Positions 44,870-56,765 of a stretch of 64,000 nt of DNA are shown here, in pieces; the first letter of the stretch is position 1, and every line of letters begins with the position of its first letter. The stretch is taken from NCBI GenBank assembly GCA_018389105.1, contig JACATO010001436.1, positions 1-64,000 on the forward strand, written 5' to 3'. The notes below the pieces were generated by a model that was not told the DNA's origin, did no database searches, and saw nothing but the letters and a program-made list of their open reading frames with translations. The stretch comes from Nautilus pompilius. Lineage: Eukaryota; Mollusca; Cephalopoda; Nautilida; Nautilidae. A program made the position numbers and the translations under genes.

Positions 44870-45690
44870 CTGTTTACAATTAAAACAGCTATAATTATTT
44901 GACAAGGGTTTAAAAAAAATCATTAATAAAAATTTATTAAATGTCTAATAAAAAATGATCATCATAAAACCAGCTTTACAATAGCAGCTTATATGGATCC
45001 TGCATCATCAATCATCTTCCTATAAATATATATAAGTTTTAAACTATCCATAAATAATTTATAAATGCTCACAATATTTTATTCTCTAAACCACCATTTT
45101 ATATATATTTTTTTAAAAAACTTGAAATAAAATTAAGTAAATCAAATTATCTGACATCTTCCATAACTCTAGAAAAAAATGGCTGTTACCCAAGATTGCT
45201 TCCTGCCTCATCTCAATTTACAATACCACTCTCGCATATATTAGAATTTAAAAACGAATTATGTTAGTACATTACCCAAAGTAGAGGTACCACATTTAAT
45301 TTGTTCATATGAATTTTCTTTGCTGTAAAAAGCAACAACCTATTTCTTAAGAAGAAAACATTTCCTAAGAAAATATTGACCTTTTCTTTAATGCAATTAT
45401 TATTGCATTGCAATTACTGTATCTACATTTATAATTCCATCACTATCTATAGTTGGTTGATGTTTTCATGAAAAGTCTGTCCTGAATATGACCTTTAACC
45501 TATCCACTGTTCATGATAACTTATTATGATTGCCATCCAATTTGATTTAGATAAAAAATAGTTGCATCGTGTCCCTCTTTGCAAATTATTATATCATTAT
45601 TTGGTATTAGTTTAGAAAGAAATAATAAATGTGTCAATGGTATTATATATTATTAAAAATATACTCCACATATAATTAGAGACAATACAC
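44870..45690. other. AT-rich non-coding stretch
   Basis: Very AT-rich, with no gene or element recognised. Confidence 0.5.
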
Positions 45691-45694
45691 AATG

Positions 45695-46005
45695 CATATG
45701 GGCCGTGTGCAAAGTTCAATTCCCAGTTGGGGCTGGCTCAGTTAGGTTTATAACCAACCCTGACATGGTTTGTCCTTGCTCTAATTCACCAGATGGCCAA
45801 ATGGATTTCTCCAGGACACTTTGGTTTTCTCCAACATCTGAAAATGGAGATTTGTAGTAGGGACTTTTGATACCCCAAGCCCCGCCACTGGATCACAGGG
45901 CAGCGGGCAAGTGTGTGGATGATGCGTTACAAGCCATTACCACTATGAACAAGTTGTGCAAGAGTTCTACTGCTGGAAAAACATCATCAGCCATGTCATT
46001 TTCGG
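45695..46005 (+). mobile_element. SINE (+), nearly full length
   Basis: Head end GTGTGCAAAGTTCAATTCCC, then CAGTTGGGGCTGGCTCAGTT, TTCACCAGATGGCCAAATGG, GGTTTTCTCCAACATCTGAA, AATGGAGATTTGTAGTAGGG and the 3' part with GATCACAGGGCAGCGGGC. The apparent frames across it are SINE artefacts. Confidence 0.75.
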
Positions 46006-46174
46006 TCACCAGAGACGATTGTTCATACCACAACTTTTGTAACCTTAGCGTAACTTGGTTATCTAGCTGCTTGACCCCTTTTAAAGTTTTCACTTCTTCA
46101 TAAATCCTTTGAATGCAATTAATACTGCAATAATAACCATAACAGCCTAGTAGAAAGAAGAGTGCAATACCGTA

Positions 46175-46330
46175 TTGTATGTAGTGAGCTCAGTCAGAAC
46201 GGTGGCAGTCACAGGTTCATTTCCTGGTGAATCTGGCCCGGGCTAGGCATCAAACAAGTTCTGCATAATAGTTTTGCTTTTCTTGATTGGCATTTTCTGT
46301 GAGTGTTCCTGAGACCATTCACATCCCCCT
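46175..46330 (+). mobile_element. SINE head fragment (+)
   Basis: GTGAGCTCAGTCAGAACGG, CACAGGTTCATTTCCTGG (B-box side) and GAATCTGGCCCGGGCTAGG resemble the head and linker of the SINE family. It then diverges. Confidence 0.45.
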
Positions 46331-46334
46331 ATTG

Positions 46335-47485
46335 TATGCAATAGCTCACTGCAAGCTACATAACTTACAGACGAGTATTTACTTTAGTTTCCTGCAGCCA
46401 GAAAAAGTTCAGAACAAGTGACATATTGTTCCTGTAGATTCTTTTCTAATGAAATAGATAATGCTTTTGTCACACGCCTGAAATAGCAAGGATTAAAAAA
46501 ACTTACCATTTTAACAAAAGTTCATATCAGTGTTGGTGGGATCAAGTCTATTTTACCCTGATAGGTAAATTTTGGAGAGGTGATCTCGAATAAATTCAAT
46601 ATTTATTAAATGATATAATTCTATATCCTGCAGTAATAGTAAAGCATCAAGACACATCTGCCACAACTCAAAGATCAGTCTCCTGGCTCAAGCGAGATTT
46701 GTGTACTTTTTAATGTGATTACTGCTATTGTAAATTTATCTACACTGAATAATCGTAACCCTATATAAGCAACCCCATTATAGAGCCTGTGAATATTGTT
46801 ACTTTGTTTAACACCAGGTATGTTATCAGCGACTATGAATAAGCCACTTAGTAACACTCCAAGTTCAAGACATTACAGTAAGGCAACGAACTGTACAAAG
46901 TACTTTCATGATAACTACTATTTTAATAGACTTTACTTTTTAAAATGAATGATCAGAGTGAAAAGAAAAAATATTTCCTGGATAACTTAAGTACAGGTAT
47001 AATTGTGAACAGCTTTTTTGTACTCATTCCATGCAAAATCGGTGAAGTATCGAGAAGCTTTTCACAGTAAGCACTGCCCTTCAGATGCTCTCTGCCCTAA
47101 CCAGGTCTATGCCAGGTGTCCTAAGCCATTTCCTACTCAACACCCTCCTGTGAATGCTCACAGTTAAGGTGTCAGTCGGTGTTACCAATTATCAACATCA
47201 AAGATGGCGTCTTTCAATTTAACAGATACTATCCAGTTAGAACTGGCTATATTAGATATAGGGAAAATCATTATCTTTTTTTAAAGAAAAGAAAGAACAA
47301 CAACTCTTTTTTAAATGGAAAAATAATCAGTTTTTAAAGAATGAGTTAAGCCTCGGTTTTAAAACATTTAAAAAAATTGTCCATTTATGGATCATATGGA
47401 TTTTTCTAGTTGTTGCATCACATACCAGTCTTGACAATGGAGATAATGTCTCTACATTAGAGACAACTTTGCTTTGGTGAGCAAG
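46335..47485. other. Non-coding stretch, no gene recognised
   Basis: AT-rich, no supportable exon, RNA gene or element. Confidence 0.5.
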
Positions 47486-47489
47486 CAAA

Positions 47490-47645
47490 GCTATCCACAA
47501 AGAACCTATAGATGTGGGAGGAAAACCAAACAAAGAACTGAAGACGATGACTGAGAAGAAACTATGCCAGAGCAATTCAACAAATTGAGCTGCACCCAAC
47601 TAAGATTTGGGCACTTAACCCTGGAAGTCCAGAAGCCACCATTCC
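47490..47645 (-). mobile_element. SINE (-)
   Basis: ATAGATGTGGGAGGAAAACC, GAGAAGAAACTATGCCAGAG, TTCAACAAATTGAGC and, toward the head, TTGGGCACTTAACCCTGGAA and GTCCAGAAGCCACC. Confidence 0.65.
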
Positions 47646-47649
47646 CTCC

Positions 47650-49520
47650 AATGTTTCAGTGAATGCAAGTGTTCTTACAAAAAAGCTACACTAATCTTCA
47701 AAATTCTCTACTCACTATTTTTATTTAGTTCTTAATCATACTAAATTTCAGACAAAATGGTTTTAACAAACCAGTATTTGATTTTAAAAAGTACCCTTTT
47801 TCATTTGTTTAAGATAAATAATCCATAATACCGCATAAAGAAAAGTTGGATTTAGTTTACTAGTTACAGCAAGGAAGCAGGGAGCCCATCATGGCTCACA
47901 CAAGAACTCCCAAGAGAAATGGCTGTTAGGATAATTAAACTAATTAATGCCATCACTAATAACCACTGTATGCTAGCTTGTAATTTATTCCATTCATTTA
48001 CAACTATTACACTAGAAAAAAATTTTTTTAAAATACTGCCCTAACATTTATGATCCTGACTATAGATAACCCCACCAGAAAAGTTGTCCTTGTCCACATG
48101 TTCAAATCCCATAATTTTTGCCAACCCTTACTATGAAACTGCCATTTTAAAATCTGCTTCTCCAGAAAATGCAAATGTGAATAATTAGAACAACACCGAA
48201 AAGACAACAAAGGAGAAAGCTCTCAGCATAGCTCACTTTTAGGGTGTAATAAAGGGAGAATCACTAAAGTGGCTACAACTACTGGCTGGCGAAAAAAAAA
48301 GCAGACAGTTTTTGTTTTAAATGCTTTAATTTCTGCTAAGTGCAATGTGTGCACCTGTGAATAATAAACTGCTGGAGGTGGGGAAAACCTCTGTAACTAA
48401 TGAAATGCCAAATATGACCAAGTTGAGGAATCCATAATCACGATAAAGGTAAAATGTTCAGTAGCAAAAAGTTCAAACCTAACCAAATTTTTTTTTTAAA
48501 TTTAATTTCAACAAATGTAAGAAATGCTTCTAATGCTAACAATTTGATAGTGGTAAAATCCAAGTTTTTCAAGTTAAACTTTTCTTTTCTTTCTTTTTTA
48601 AAAAAAACACAAAGTTCTCACAAAACAGGTTGTTGATAGTATTTTCAACACTTCCGTCACAGGAGCTGGGGTATGAGAATTGTTGAAAAAGGAGAGGGTG
48701 AGAGAAAAAACAACATTAAGCCCTTCACTCCCTGTAGCTACAAGGTGGTAGCCACACTGAGGTCGGGTAGTTTCCATGAAAGGGATTTGAATTACAATTT
48801 TCAGCTATTTATGAGAAGGAAATGTGGGAGTGAGTCGCATTTCTCAGACCAAACCAACTCCCAGATATCTGGCTCTCACAGCAATCATCTCTACACAACA
48901 GGAAGTTCCCTGAACTCTGGCTTTGAGAAAAATTTTAGCCACATAAAAAAGTGTTCAAGTGAAACAGCTCGAAATTCTCTTTGCCATTCAATTAAACAGA
49001 AACACTGAAAGTGATCTTCTAGATACATGTATTGTTACATACCCTGGGTCGCTGGGGTCAGAAGGGGTCAGAAGTTATTTTGCTGTTACAAAAACCAACT
49101 TACTGTTCCAAAATTGCCATTGGTGAAAGTCAAGTAATGGGAAGTGAAGTGAAGCTGATGTTTATTTTATCCAGTTCCCTCATGTAATGTTAGCTAGCGG
49201 CAAGTTTCCTTTCTATCCCCCCCACCCCCCAGTTAATTAATTACTATTTTGTCAACATAAGCAAAACAAAAAGAAAAAATATGGTCAAATCGGCCAGTTT
49301 TACGATTTTAACAATGTGTGGCATCCAGCAGAAAGAGTTAAAATGCAATAGATTTTGTTTTGTTTTTTTTAAAAAAAAGGGGGGGTCTGCCTACACGCCT
49401 ACAATTCTGTCTAGAAACTTTACTGTCAACTAAAATAAGATTTATGAAACAGCACCACAAACAGACTTTCTGCTACATATGACAGTGGTCAGTCAGTCAG
49501 TCTACCTTTCTCTCTCTCTC
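47650..49520. other. Non-coding stretch, no gene recognised
   Basis: A 111-codon open frame at 48673-49008 has no recognisable domain and no convincing splice signals, so it is not called. AT-rich otherwise. Confidence 0.45.
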
Positions 49521-49523
49521 TAG

Positions 49524-49657
49524 GTTTCTTGTGAGCCAACAAACGACGAAGATACACTGATGTTCGCATCATTGCATCTCGGGCTGCGAATAAACAGCAT
49601 AAAAACTGCATCTCCATCGCCAAGCTACTATGGCGGCGGCTCTCTTGATTTCCCCTG
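49524..49657 (+). CDS. Possible first coding exon (5' UTR plus start)
   Basis: A polypyrimidine tract and AG (CTTTCTCTCTCTCTCTAG) end at 49523. A more GC-rich stretch follows, with ATG at 49630-49632 in good context (G at +4) and the typical N-terminal string MAAALLISP. A consensus donor G|GTGAGT lies at 49657/49658. The coding part is nine codons plus one base. No family can be told from so short a peptide. The Ala-rich start, acceptor and perfect donor make an exon plausible, but chance is not excluded. Confidence 0.35.
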
Positions 49658-50109
49658 GTGAGTTTCTTAAGAAAATCCTCTCGATACGATAACTAAACGG
49701 GAAGTGAGGAGCTGTCAATGTGGCGAGACACATTAGGGAGAGCAAATAAAATCCAGCGACATCAAAATCACCAAGTTAGGACTTTCCTCTAATTTAGATT
49801 TGATTAGAAACTTGACAAAGTTACACATAACAGTTTCATCAGACATAGTAGCCCCTCTGACCCCTGAATCCGTAGAACCTCTCTGTTAATTCTTCAGGAA
49901 AGCCACATCTTAGTTAAGTGAACTTACAGTAGTTTATTTCCTAAGAAAGCCATGCACATTTAGAACCGAGTCCCAGCTCATCATCACTCTTTCAGTTATA
50001 AAAAATTCTCTCTCAATTGTTTGAGAATCCCCCCCAAACTCATAACAATGCATACAAGGGATACAATCCTGGTGGGAGAAAAATATAGTGCATTATCTAT
50101 CCTGCACCA

Positions 50110-50235
50110 CAAGGCGCTCAGCACTTCAGTGGAGAGAATCCCCGCTAGAACTCCTCATTTTTAAAAATTTTTTCAGATGTAGGAGGAAGCTGAAGAGCCC
50201 AGTGTAAACCAACATGGCTATGTTCTTTCTGAAAC
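50110..50235 (-). mobile_element. SINE body fragment (-)
   Basis: CTAGAACTCCTCATTTTTAA, TTTCAGATGTAGGAGGAAGC and CCAGTGTAAACCAACATGGC fit the reverse SINE body. Confidence 0.5.
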
Positions 50236-50419
50236 TAAGACAACTGTCTAATAACTAAATGGATCCCTGTCAAAGTATAAAATTATTTTTTATTCCTATC
50301 AGAAGTAAATATAACTTTTGTTTTCTACCTTAGGAAATAAACAATTTAGCTCAAATCATTGTCCAAATTTTTCAAATTAATGATTATAGTCAGCGAACAA
50401 GATATAATAGACTGAGGTT

Positions 50420-50710
50420 TTTAGCAGACACTGCAGTAGTCCAGTGGTTAGCATATTTGTATCTAAGATTAAGGTGCCTGAATTTGAATCCCAGTCAGGA
50501 GTGGCTTGATTTGTCATACATCCCTGGCATTGTTCCTTCACCAGCTGCCCTTGTGAATTACCTTCAGGCATTCTGGTTTCCTTCCACATCTAAAGATTAG
50601 GTCCAGTAGGGATTTTCACTTTGTCACTCATTCTGCACAACTACAAAAGAGCTGTGGTAGGGCTTAGCAATTCCTACAAACTGCAGATAAAGGGGTCTGT
50701 CCGAGCAGCA
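50420..50710 (+). mobile_element. SINE (+), nearly full length with good Pol III boxes
   Basis: TAGTCCAGTGG fits the A-box consensus perfectly, and AATTTGAATCCCAGTC is the B-box region. TGGCTTGATTTGTCATACAT, TTCACCAGCTGCCCTTGTG, TTCCTTCCACATCTAAAGA, GGTCCAGTAGGGATTTTC and a 3' part then follow. Confidence 0.8.
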
Positions 50711-50719
50711 GCCATGATC

Positions 50720-52545
50720 ATATCAATACCAAGGCTTTAGCTTCATAACATGAAAATGCAAACTTCTAGAAATTTTCTTCAGTTCTACTGTAACAGTTAA
50801 CAATTTACTGTAAAAAAAATTTTCAAAAAAAAACAACAACATAAAAATCTCTCCAAAAAGTAAAAATGTCAATGTTTGAATTCCTATACAGTATAGCCAG
50901 GAATACCGTTCTGGAGATTACCAATGTGAACCATACATGTGAAAAATAGTACACAATACAAAATAATGTGATATTTATGCTAAATTCACACACACGCATG
51001 CACAACTGCATTTAAACTATAATTCAATAACAGATTTTACCAACTAAAAGAAAATTATATGGTACACCTGGCTAGTGATAGCTGTGTTACGATTGTCCAA
51101 GACACAATTAAAATGGCCACCAGTGTTTGAGCAAATGGCTGAGGAAATAAAGCCAGAGAGATTGATGTATCTGGAACACTCTTCCCTGCTTTCTAATTAC
51201 CACAATGGTAAGGCATTTTTTTTTCCCAGGTGTTTGTTTGGCATCAGAATAGCCATTTGTTTTTATGTTGAAAATCTTGGAGTTTTCTATAATTTGAATC
51301 ATTTGATAAGCAGTTTTTTAAGTTATTAAACAACATTTTAATGTGTTAAAGAAATTATTGTTGCAACTTTGGCCACAGGTTACTTTAGAGCAACATGGCC
51401 AAACTGCCAAGTTGTACAAACCAGTCTCAGTCACCTTGGCATACAATTGGCCTCTATTTACACCATTATAATTACTGGTAATATTCAGCACATCTGCCCA
51501 TGTCAATTTGTTTTCAGTATCACCTGTGCACATCTACATTACAATACTCTAATAATTGGGATTAGCAAGCGATAGGAGAAATGTAAGCATCCTTCAGCAT
51601 TAGTTCAATTTTTTTTATCTCAATTTTAATGACTATGAAACTAAAAAAATAACACTATAATTAATTTTAGTGTCAATTTGAGGCTTTTTTTTTTACCCAG
51701 TAAAATATTACCGTATTCATATAAAAGGCTGCTATTATGTAAATAATTTGTATTATCAGACAAGGGGGATGAAAACAAGCAGTTTATATACAATACCTTA
51801 GTTTTTTCAAAAGTACATACACAGGAGCTAAGGCTATAACCAACAGAGATGTAGCAATGCTTTTCTGAAACCAGACTCTCTTGCTATCAGCAGTTAGTGC
51901 CTGTAACATGATAGAGAGGGGTCAGGCAAGGCTCACCCCAGAGCCTGCTGTAAACCACCTGTTAGATCCAGAGGTTGTGAATGAGAGAAATAAATAAAAT
52001 TGGGGGGAATCTCAAAATAGCTACAATTTGAAAAGTCAAGTCTTTGAAATTAACCACTCACTTTACATCCAAATTGTGTAATTAGAATAGATAATAGCAA
52101 CTTCGCTGCTTAATGGTATGGCTGGTTGGTAGGATGTAATTTCAAGTTATTATCAAAATGCTAAGTAATTATTAATGAATGTAACAGACTGTAGTCTATT
52201 CAAGTTATCAGTGAAAATTTAGGGTATATCTCAACATGTTAAAACAAATGTTAAATAATAAATGGAGAGAGTAATGAGAGAAATCTATTTCCCATGCTTC
52301 AGAATCAATGATGAAGAGAAAGGGTTGCTTCCGAATCTCTTTGAAGGAACAAGCTGTACTAAATTAACTTGAAAAAAGATTTTGAGAAAAATCTTCATGA
52401 TTCTTAGATTACAGAAATGATTGCATCTACAGACAGAACTTAAAGAAACTTAGCTGGACATAATACCAGTGTGTTACTAGCAGTTGGTGTTTTTTTTCAA
52501 TCATGAGAAAATTATTTTTATTATTTTTTTTAACTTTGCTTGATC
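50720..52545. other. Non-coding stretch, no gene recognised
   Basis: AT-rich with homopolymer runs. No supportable exon or element. Confidence 0.5.
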
Positions 52546-52549
52546 GTTC

Positions 52550-52740
52550 ACCTAGTGGTTCCCCCTGATGCTTCAGAGTATTACTCTTGTCAAGTAGTAG
52601 AGAGCCCGAGTTTGAATACCAGTCGGGGCTGACTTGCTTTGTTGTACCCCTCTAGCAGTATTTTCCCTGGTCCCACATTTAAAACTGAAGGGCTCTAGAA
52701 GAATTTTCCCCACCAGAAGGGCTAGGCCCAAGTGGCACAA
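52550..52740 (+). mobile_element. SINE (+)
   Basis: CACCTAGTGGTT (A-box side), CCCGAGTTTGAATACCAGTC (B-box side), GGGGCTGACTTGCTTTG, CCTGGTCCCACATTTAAAAC and GGGCTCTAGAAGAATTTTCC. The middle is shortened relative to other copies. Confidence 0.7.
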
Positions 52741-52744
52741 GATT

Positions 52745-53370
52745 GACAGTTTCCAAGCGGAGAACAGGAACACTATGTTCCATTGCCGTCTCCATTGTAA
52801 ATACCAATGTACATCATCAACAATAATAAAGGATGCATTTGTACCGACACTCAGAGAAATAATTACTTCATCCAAAACGTTTCCTGTAGCATCGCAACAA
52901 AAATAGATTTTGTGCGTTTTAAGGGGGCACCCTCCCAAAATTAATAATTATTTTACAACCAAACACCATCAGTACAAGAAAACTTATTTTCCTAACTAAT
53001 ATTATGAAGCAGCTTTCCACCTGTATTAACTTATGAGAAATTTCAATGGGCAAGATCAGGTTCTTCCTGCCTTCACTTATTAGTTGTTATGTAATTAACC
53101 AATAAGCCTATATTTCTCCAGTACTATCAAGAGAGCTTAGACAAGAGAAGAACTGCTTTGGAGTAGACAGGTAGTTTTGGAGTCTCTTCATTTTTGGATC
53201 GCATAAACTAATCCTGAACGTGCAACCTATTGGTCGCCACTTTTCTGGGGATGTTGCAGTTTAGCTAACGCCAAAGCCTGAGCCCACTTAGGACGTGAAG
53301 CAAAACAGTTTTAAATGATGTTTTAAAAATTAGAAAATTTTTTAAACATCAAGAAAGCTACTAACATTTG
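52745..53370. other. Non-coding stretch
   Basis: No gene or element recognised. Confidence 0.5.
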
Positions 53371-53373
53371 TAC

Positions 53374-53480
53374 TACAGTCATGGTCAAAAGTTTTGCATC
53401 ACCACAGACATTTAACAGAACCGGTCTTCCAATCTATACTCATATAGCCTGATGCGGTACCCATGACCGCTTCTAATTAA
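53374..53480. mobile_element. Tc1-like terminal repeat remnant
   Basis: CAGTCATGGTCAAAAGTTTTGCATCACC is split here as CAGTCATGGTCAAAAG and TTTTGCATCACC. It has the look of a Tc1-type terminus. I found no matching opposite end or transposase in the following kilobase, so it is either a solo end or a short non-autonomous copy. Confidence 0.45.
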
Positions 53481-53919
53481 GTCGCACTTGCCATATTTTT
53501 TTTAGTTTTGGCCATAACTCCCCCCACCCATTAAATAGGTGGAAACTACTAAGTGGTGTGCACACACTTTAATATGTTAATGTAATATCATTATTAAAAG
53601 TTAACGGGTTTAATTAAATCAGCTTTATCAACAAAAATTAGAAAATTTCTAAGGCGATGCAGAACTCTGGGTTCCGTGACTATAGATGCCTTAAGCAGAT
53701 CAGAGTTTGATTTTAGCATTAAGTAAATGCATGATGCACAATCTGATCCAGCTTCCTGGCTTTCTGCACAGAAAGATGGATGCGCTAAAATATCAGGTAT
53801 CATTAATTATCTGCTCAACTTCTTGGGGTAAAAGGTTTTGGAAAATCCTATAACATAGTACCAGCGTGCAACAAAAAGAAAGGTACTTGGGGTTTCAATA
53901 AATCTCATATCTACTTGGC

Positions 53920-53986
53920 CGTTCAAATGAAAGCCGGCTGAAAATGGAATCACCATAATTGTATCCAGCTGGGTCATATTTTGACT
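53920..53986. repeat. Small hairpin element, copy 5
   Basis: Left arm GTTCAAATGAAAGCCGGCTG pairs with right arm CCAGCTGGGTCATATTTTGA. The core is AATGGAATCACCATAATTG. Confidence 0.6.
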
Positions 53987-54246
53987 TTCCTAAAATTTGA
54001 CCCTTTTGCCATCCTCTGGATGACAAACATTTTATTGTGTTCTAATCATCACAGTCTCTGCTGGCTAACTAATTCCAGGCACTGTTGATGATTAATTGCC
54101 TACTTAGTCCTTCCTGTTTTAGATAAGAATGGACCATGATCCCTCCTATACATTGTCATAGCAACAGCACTTAAAAAATCTTATTAAAGCAGCATCTGAA
54201 TATAGAACAATTATTTACAACTGCTTCACAAATACTTTTTAAAAAT

Positions 54247-54248
<2 letters not shown>

Positions 54249-54289
<41 letters not shown>
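54249..54289. repeat. (AAT)n microsatellite
   Basis: Thirteen to fourteen TAA/AAT units. Confidence 0.9.
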
Positions 54290-56763
54290 GTATACTTTGC
54301 TTTTAATGTTCTATTCTGATTTTGGTAAACTTGAATGATGTTTATTATTATAGAGAATGTACTTCTTTATACTATTATTAAATTGAAAAAGAACTAACTA
54401 AACCAATTGGCAAATATAGCTCAGCATCTCTCTAATCATCATTCTTGTAATCAAAGAACTGTTCAAAGCAAAACAAATATCAGCATCCTACTACCAGGTT
54501 AAAACTTTACAAATACCTAAATTTTGGAAACCCTTATCATCATAAATACTTAAAACAATAATGAATTTTCAAAACAACTCTACAACCAAGATAATTTGTC
54601 TGTCTGTCTATCTCTCTCTCTCTCATTCACACATCCCATCTCTCTTTCTCTGTGGAAACGAGTGAGATAGTTCTTACTACTTGTTAAAATAACAAAATCA
54701 ATAGCATAAATATATGCACTTTTGGATGAACATATTAAACAACTAAAAAACCCCTAAAGATAACTAAGAGAAACCAGAAAAAGTGATACAACATCACAAA
54801 CTTTATTCAGGGAGGAGGGTAAATACCTTGAAAAACCAGAATCTCACTTTTAAATATTTTTTAAAGTCTAAAGCAAAACTCAACAAAACTGTGAAATAGT
54901 AAATCTAAGCATTTTGTTACATAGCTGAAAACATTACCGTTAAGCCCTTTGACATAGTTCCCCACACTATCAAGCTGGTTCTCTCCTTTGCTGCCATCTT
55001 GCCTAGTTCAATGTCATCGGTGTTGATGGGGAACAGTCAAAACTTGCCCAGTACATTACTGCTCACAGTTTTGCTAGGCCTATGACACCATTTTCCTTAA
55101 ATTGGCCACATCAGCATAGTTACTGTTGTCACCAATTAAATCCCACATTTTTCCAGGTTACGCAGAAGGATATAAACTCTTAATTGCGCAATATAAATCA
55201 CTGATTTATATTCATTCTTCAATCAGGTAGTGACTGAATGCTCCTTTCTGTTGTTTCTCCATGCTGACTCTGACAAAATTAACTTTTGCCATTCTTAAAG
55301 CAAATTCTAGATGTCAAAGTTCCGCTGCTATCGTTCTAAATCCTTGTGGTTTGTGTGCTCGTCCAGCCTGTTACGTGCAATGTGAATTCTTCGGACGCTT
55401 GATGCAATTATCTGGGCAATCTTGTTTCTTCCCACATGAAGAGTTCTGGTTTGCCTTCCCCTGGTACTTACTGGTCTATTGGACACTAGATTACATTATC
55501 TAAAAGTGTGTTGGTTGGTGTGCAACCAGCAGTTCTTACACTGTAAACATGTCATCTTCAGGGATGTGGGGCAACCATTATTATGCAATTGAAATTTTTG
55601 GACTGGTGGATAGAACTGCCTGTCTTTCTCTCTCTTTTTTTCTTCCATACTTAAAGAGAAATTTTTTTTGTAGCAGTTATTAGTAATCCAGGTAATTCCT
55701 TGAAATTTTCTAAGTTAACATAATGCTTACAACCATCCTTTCTTTCTACCTTGAGCAATGAATGTGGGTACACTAGTTACACGATTTACAATGGTCAAAT
55801 GTGTTCCTTTTGGACATAATGAGGGCCAGTTCCATGTGAATGCGCAATTTTTGTGACAATCATTTAATTTTAGACTTTTTTTAAAAAGATTTTTCGTTAA
55901 GTTCCCCTGAACTTGACTCAGGCCTCCACGAATATTTTGAATGTTCCTGTTCCCTTCACTTTGTAGCCTTCCTGTTATTATTCAAAAATAACTTGCTAAG
56001 AGACTGCTCCTATCAGTAGAAATGAAAGGGAATGGTTCTTGTGGAGGGAGACACATGGAGAAAGATGGAGAGAGAGAGAGATGGAGGAGAGAAAAGAGAG
56101 GGGGAAATAAATCTGTTGTTTTTATTTTTTCTAGCATTCTTACTACTAAATACAGCACTTGTGTTGGTGATGAAGATGGCGTCAAAGCAGTGAAAAAAGT
56201 TTAGATGAAAATTATAAATTTAACAACTATTTTAGAAATATGGCATGTTGCACAAGACAGACGGACATACTGTGTGACTATTATACCAGCCTAAAAATCT
56301 GTTATAGGAATTTATGAAGTAAATTTCACAGAAAAAACAAACACTGCATTTTTAGGATATTGCTCACATTTCACAGACAGATTAAAAGGATAAGGGAAGG
56401 TAAATCAACAAAACAGAGTGGTAAGGGTACGAAATCAAAACAATTTATACAATTCCAATTTTTCTGGCCTTTCACACACAACTTCCAAGTGTTTTTACTC
56501 AAACACGATATTGGTTCTAATTGACACCAAAATATTTATTGGAACATCAAACTTTGAAGCTTAGAGATGGGTAAAAGTGTCAAAATCTGCTGAAAATTAA
56601 AAATTAAACCTAAAACTTCCTACAATCAGATGCACTGCTCTATAGAAGATGAGAATATCTCCAAATGGCAATAGAAACCAAAGGGCATTGAACACACAGC
56701 CACAAACCTAATGGAAAAATTATCAAAATCGAAATATGTAATATTTGAAGCCTAACAAACAAA
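54290..56763. other. Non-coding stretch, no gene recognised
   Basis: Contains a CT run at about 54610-54624 and an AG run near 56068-56080. A possible diverged SINE body lies near 55400-55460 (TTGTTTCTTCCCACATGAAG, AGTTCTGG). No supportable exon. Confidence 0.45.
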
Positions 56764-56765
56764 TA

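Noticed and set aside
45867-46103. Open frames on both strands
   Set aside because: They lie in the 3' part of a SINE.
48673-49008. 111-codon open frame
   Set aside because: No domain, no splice signals, ordinary composition; likely chance.
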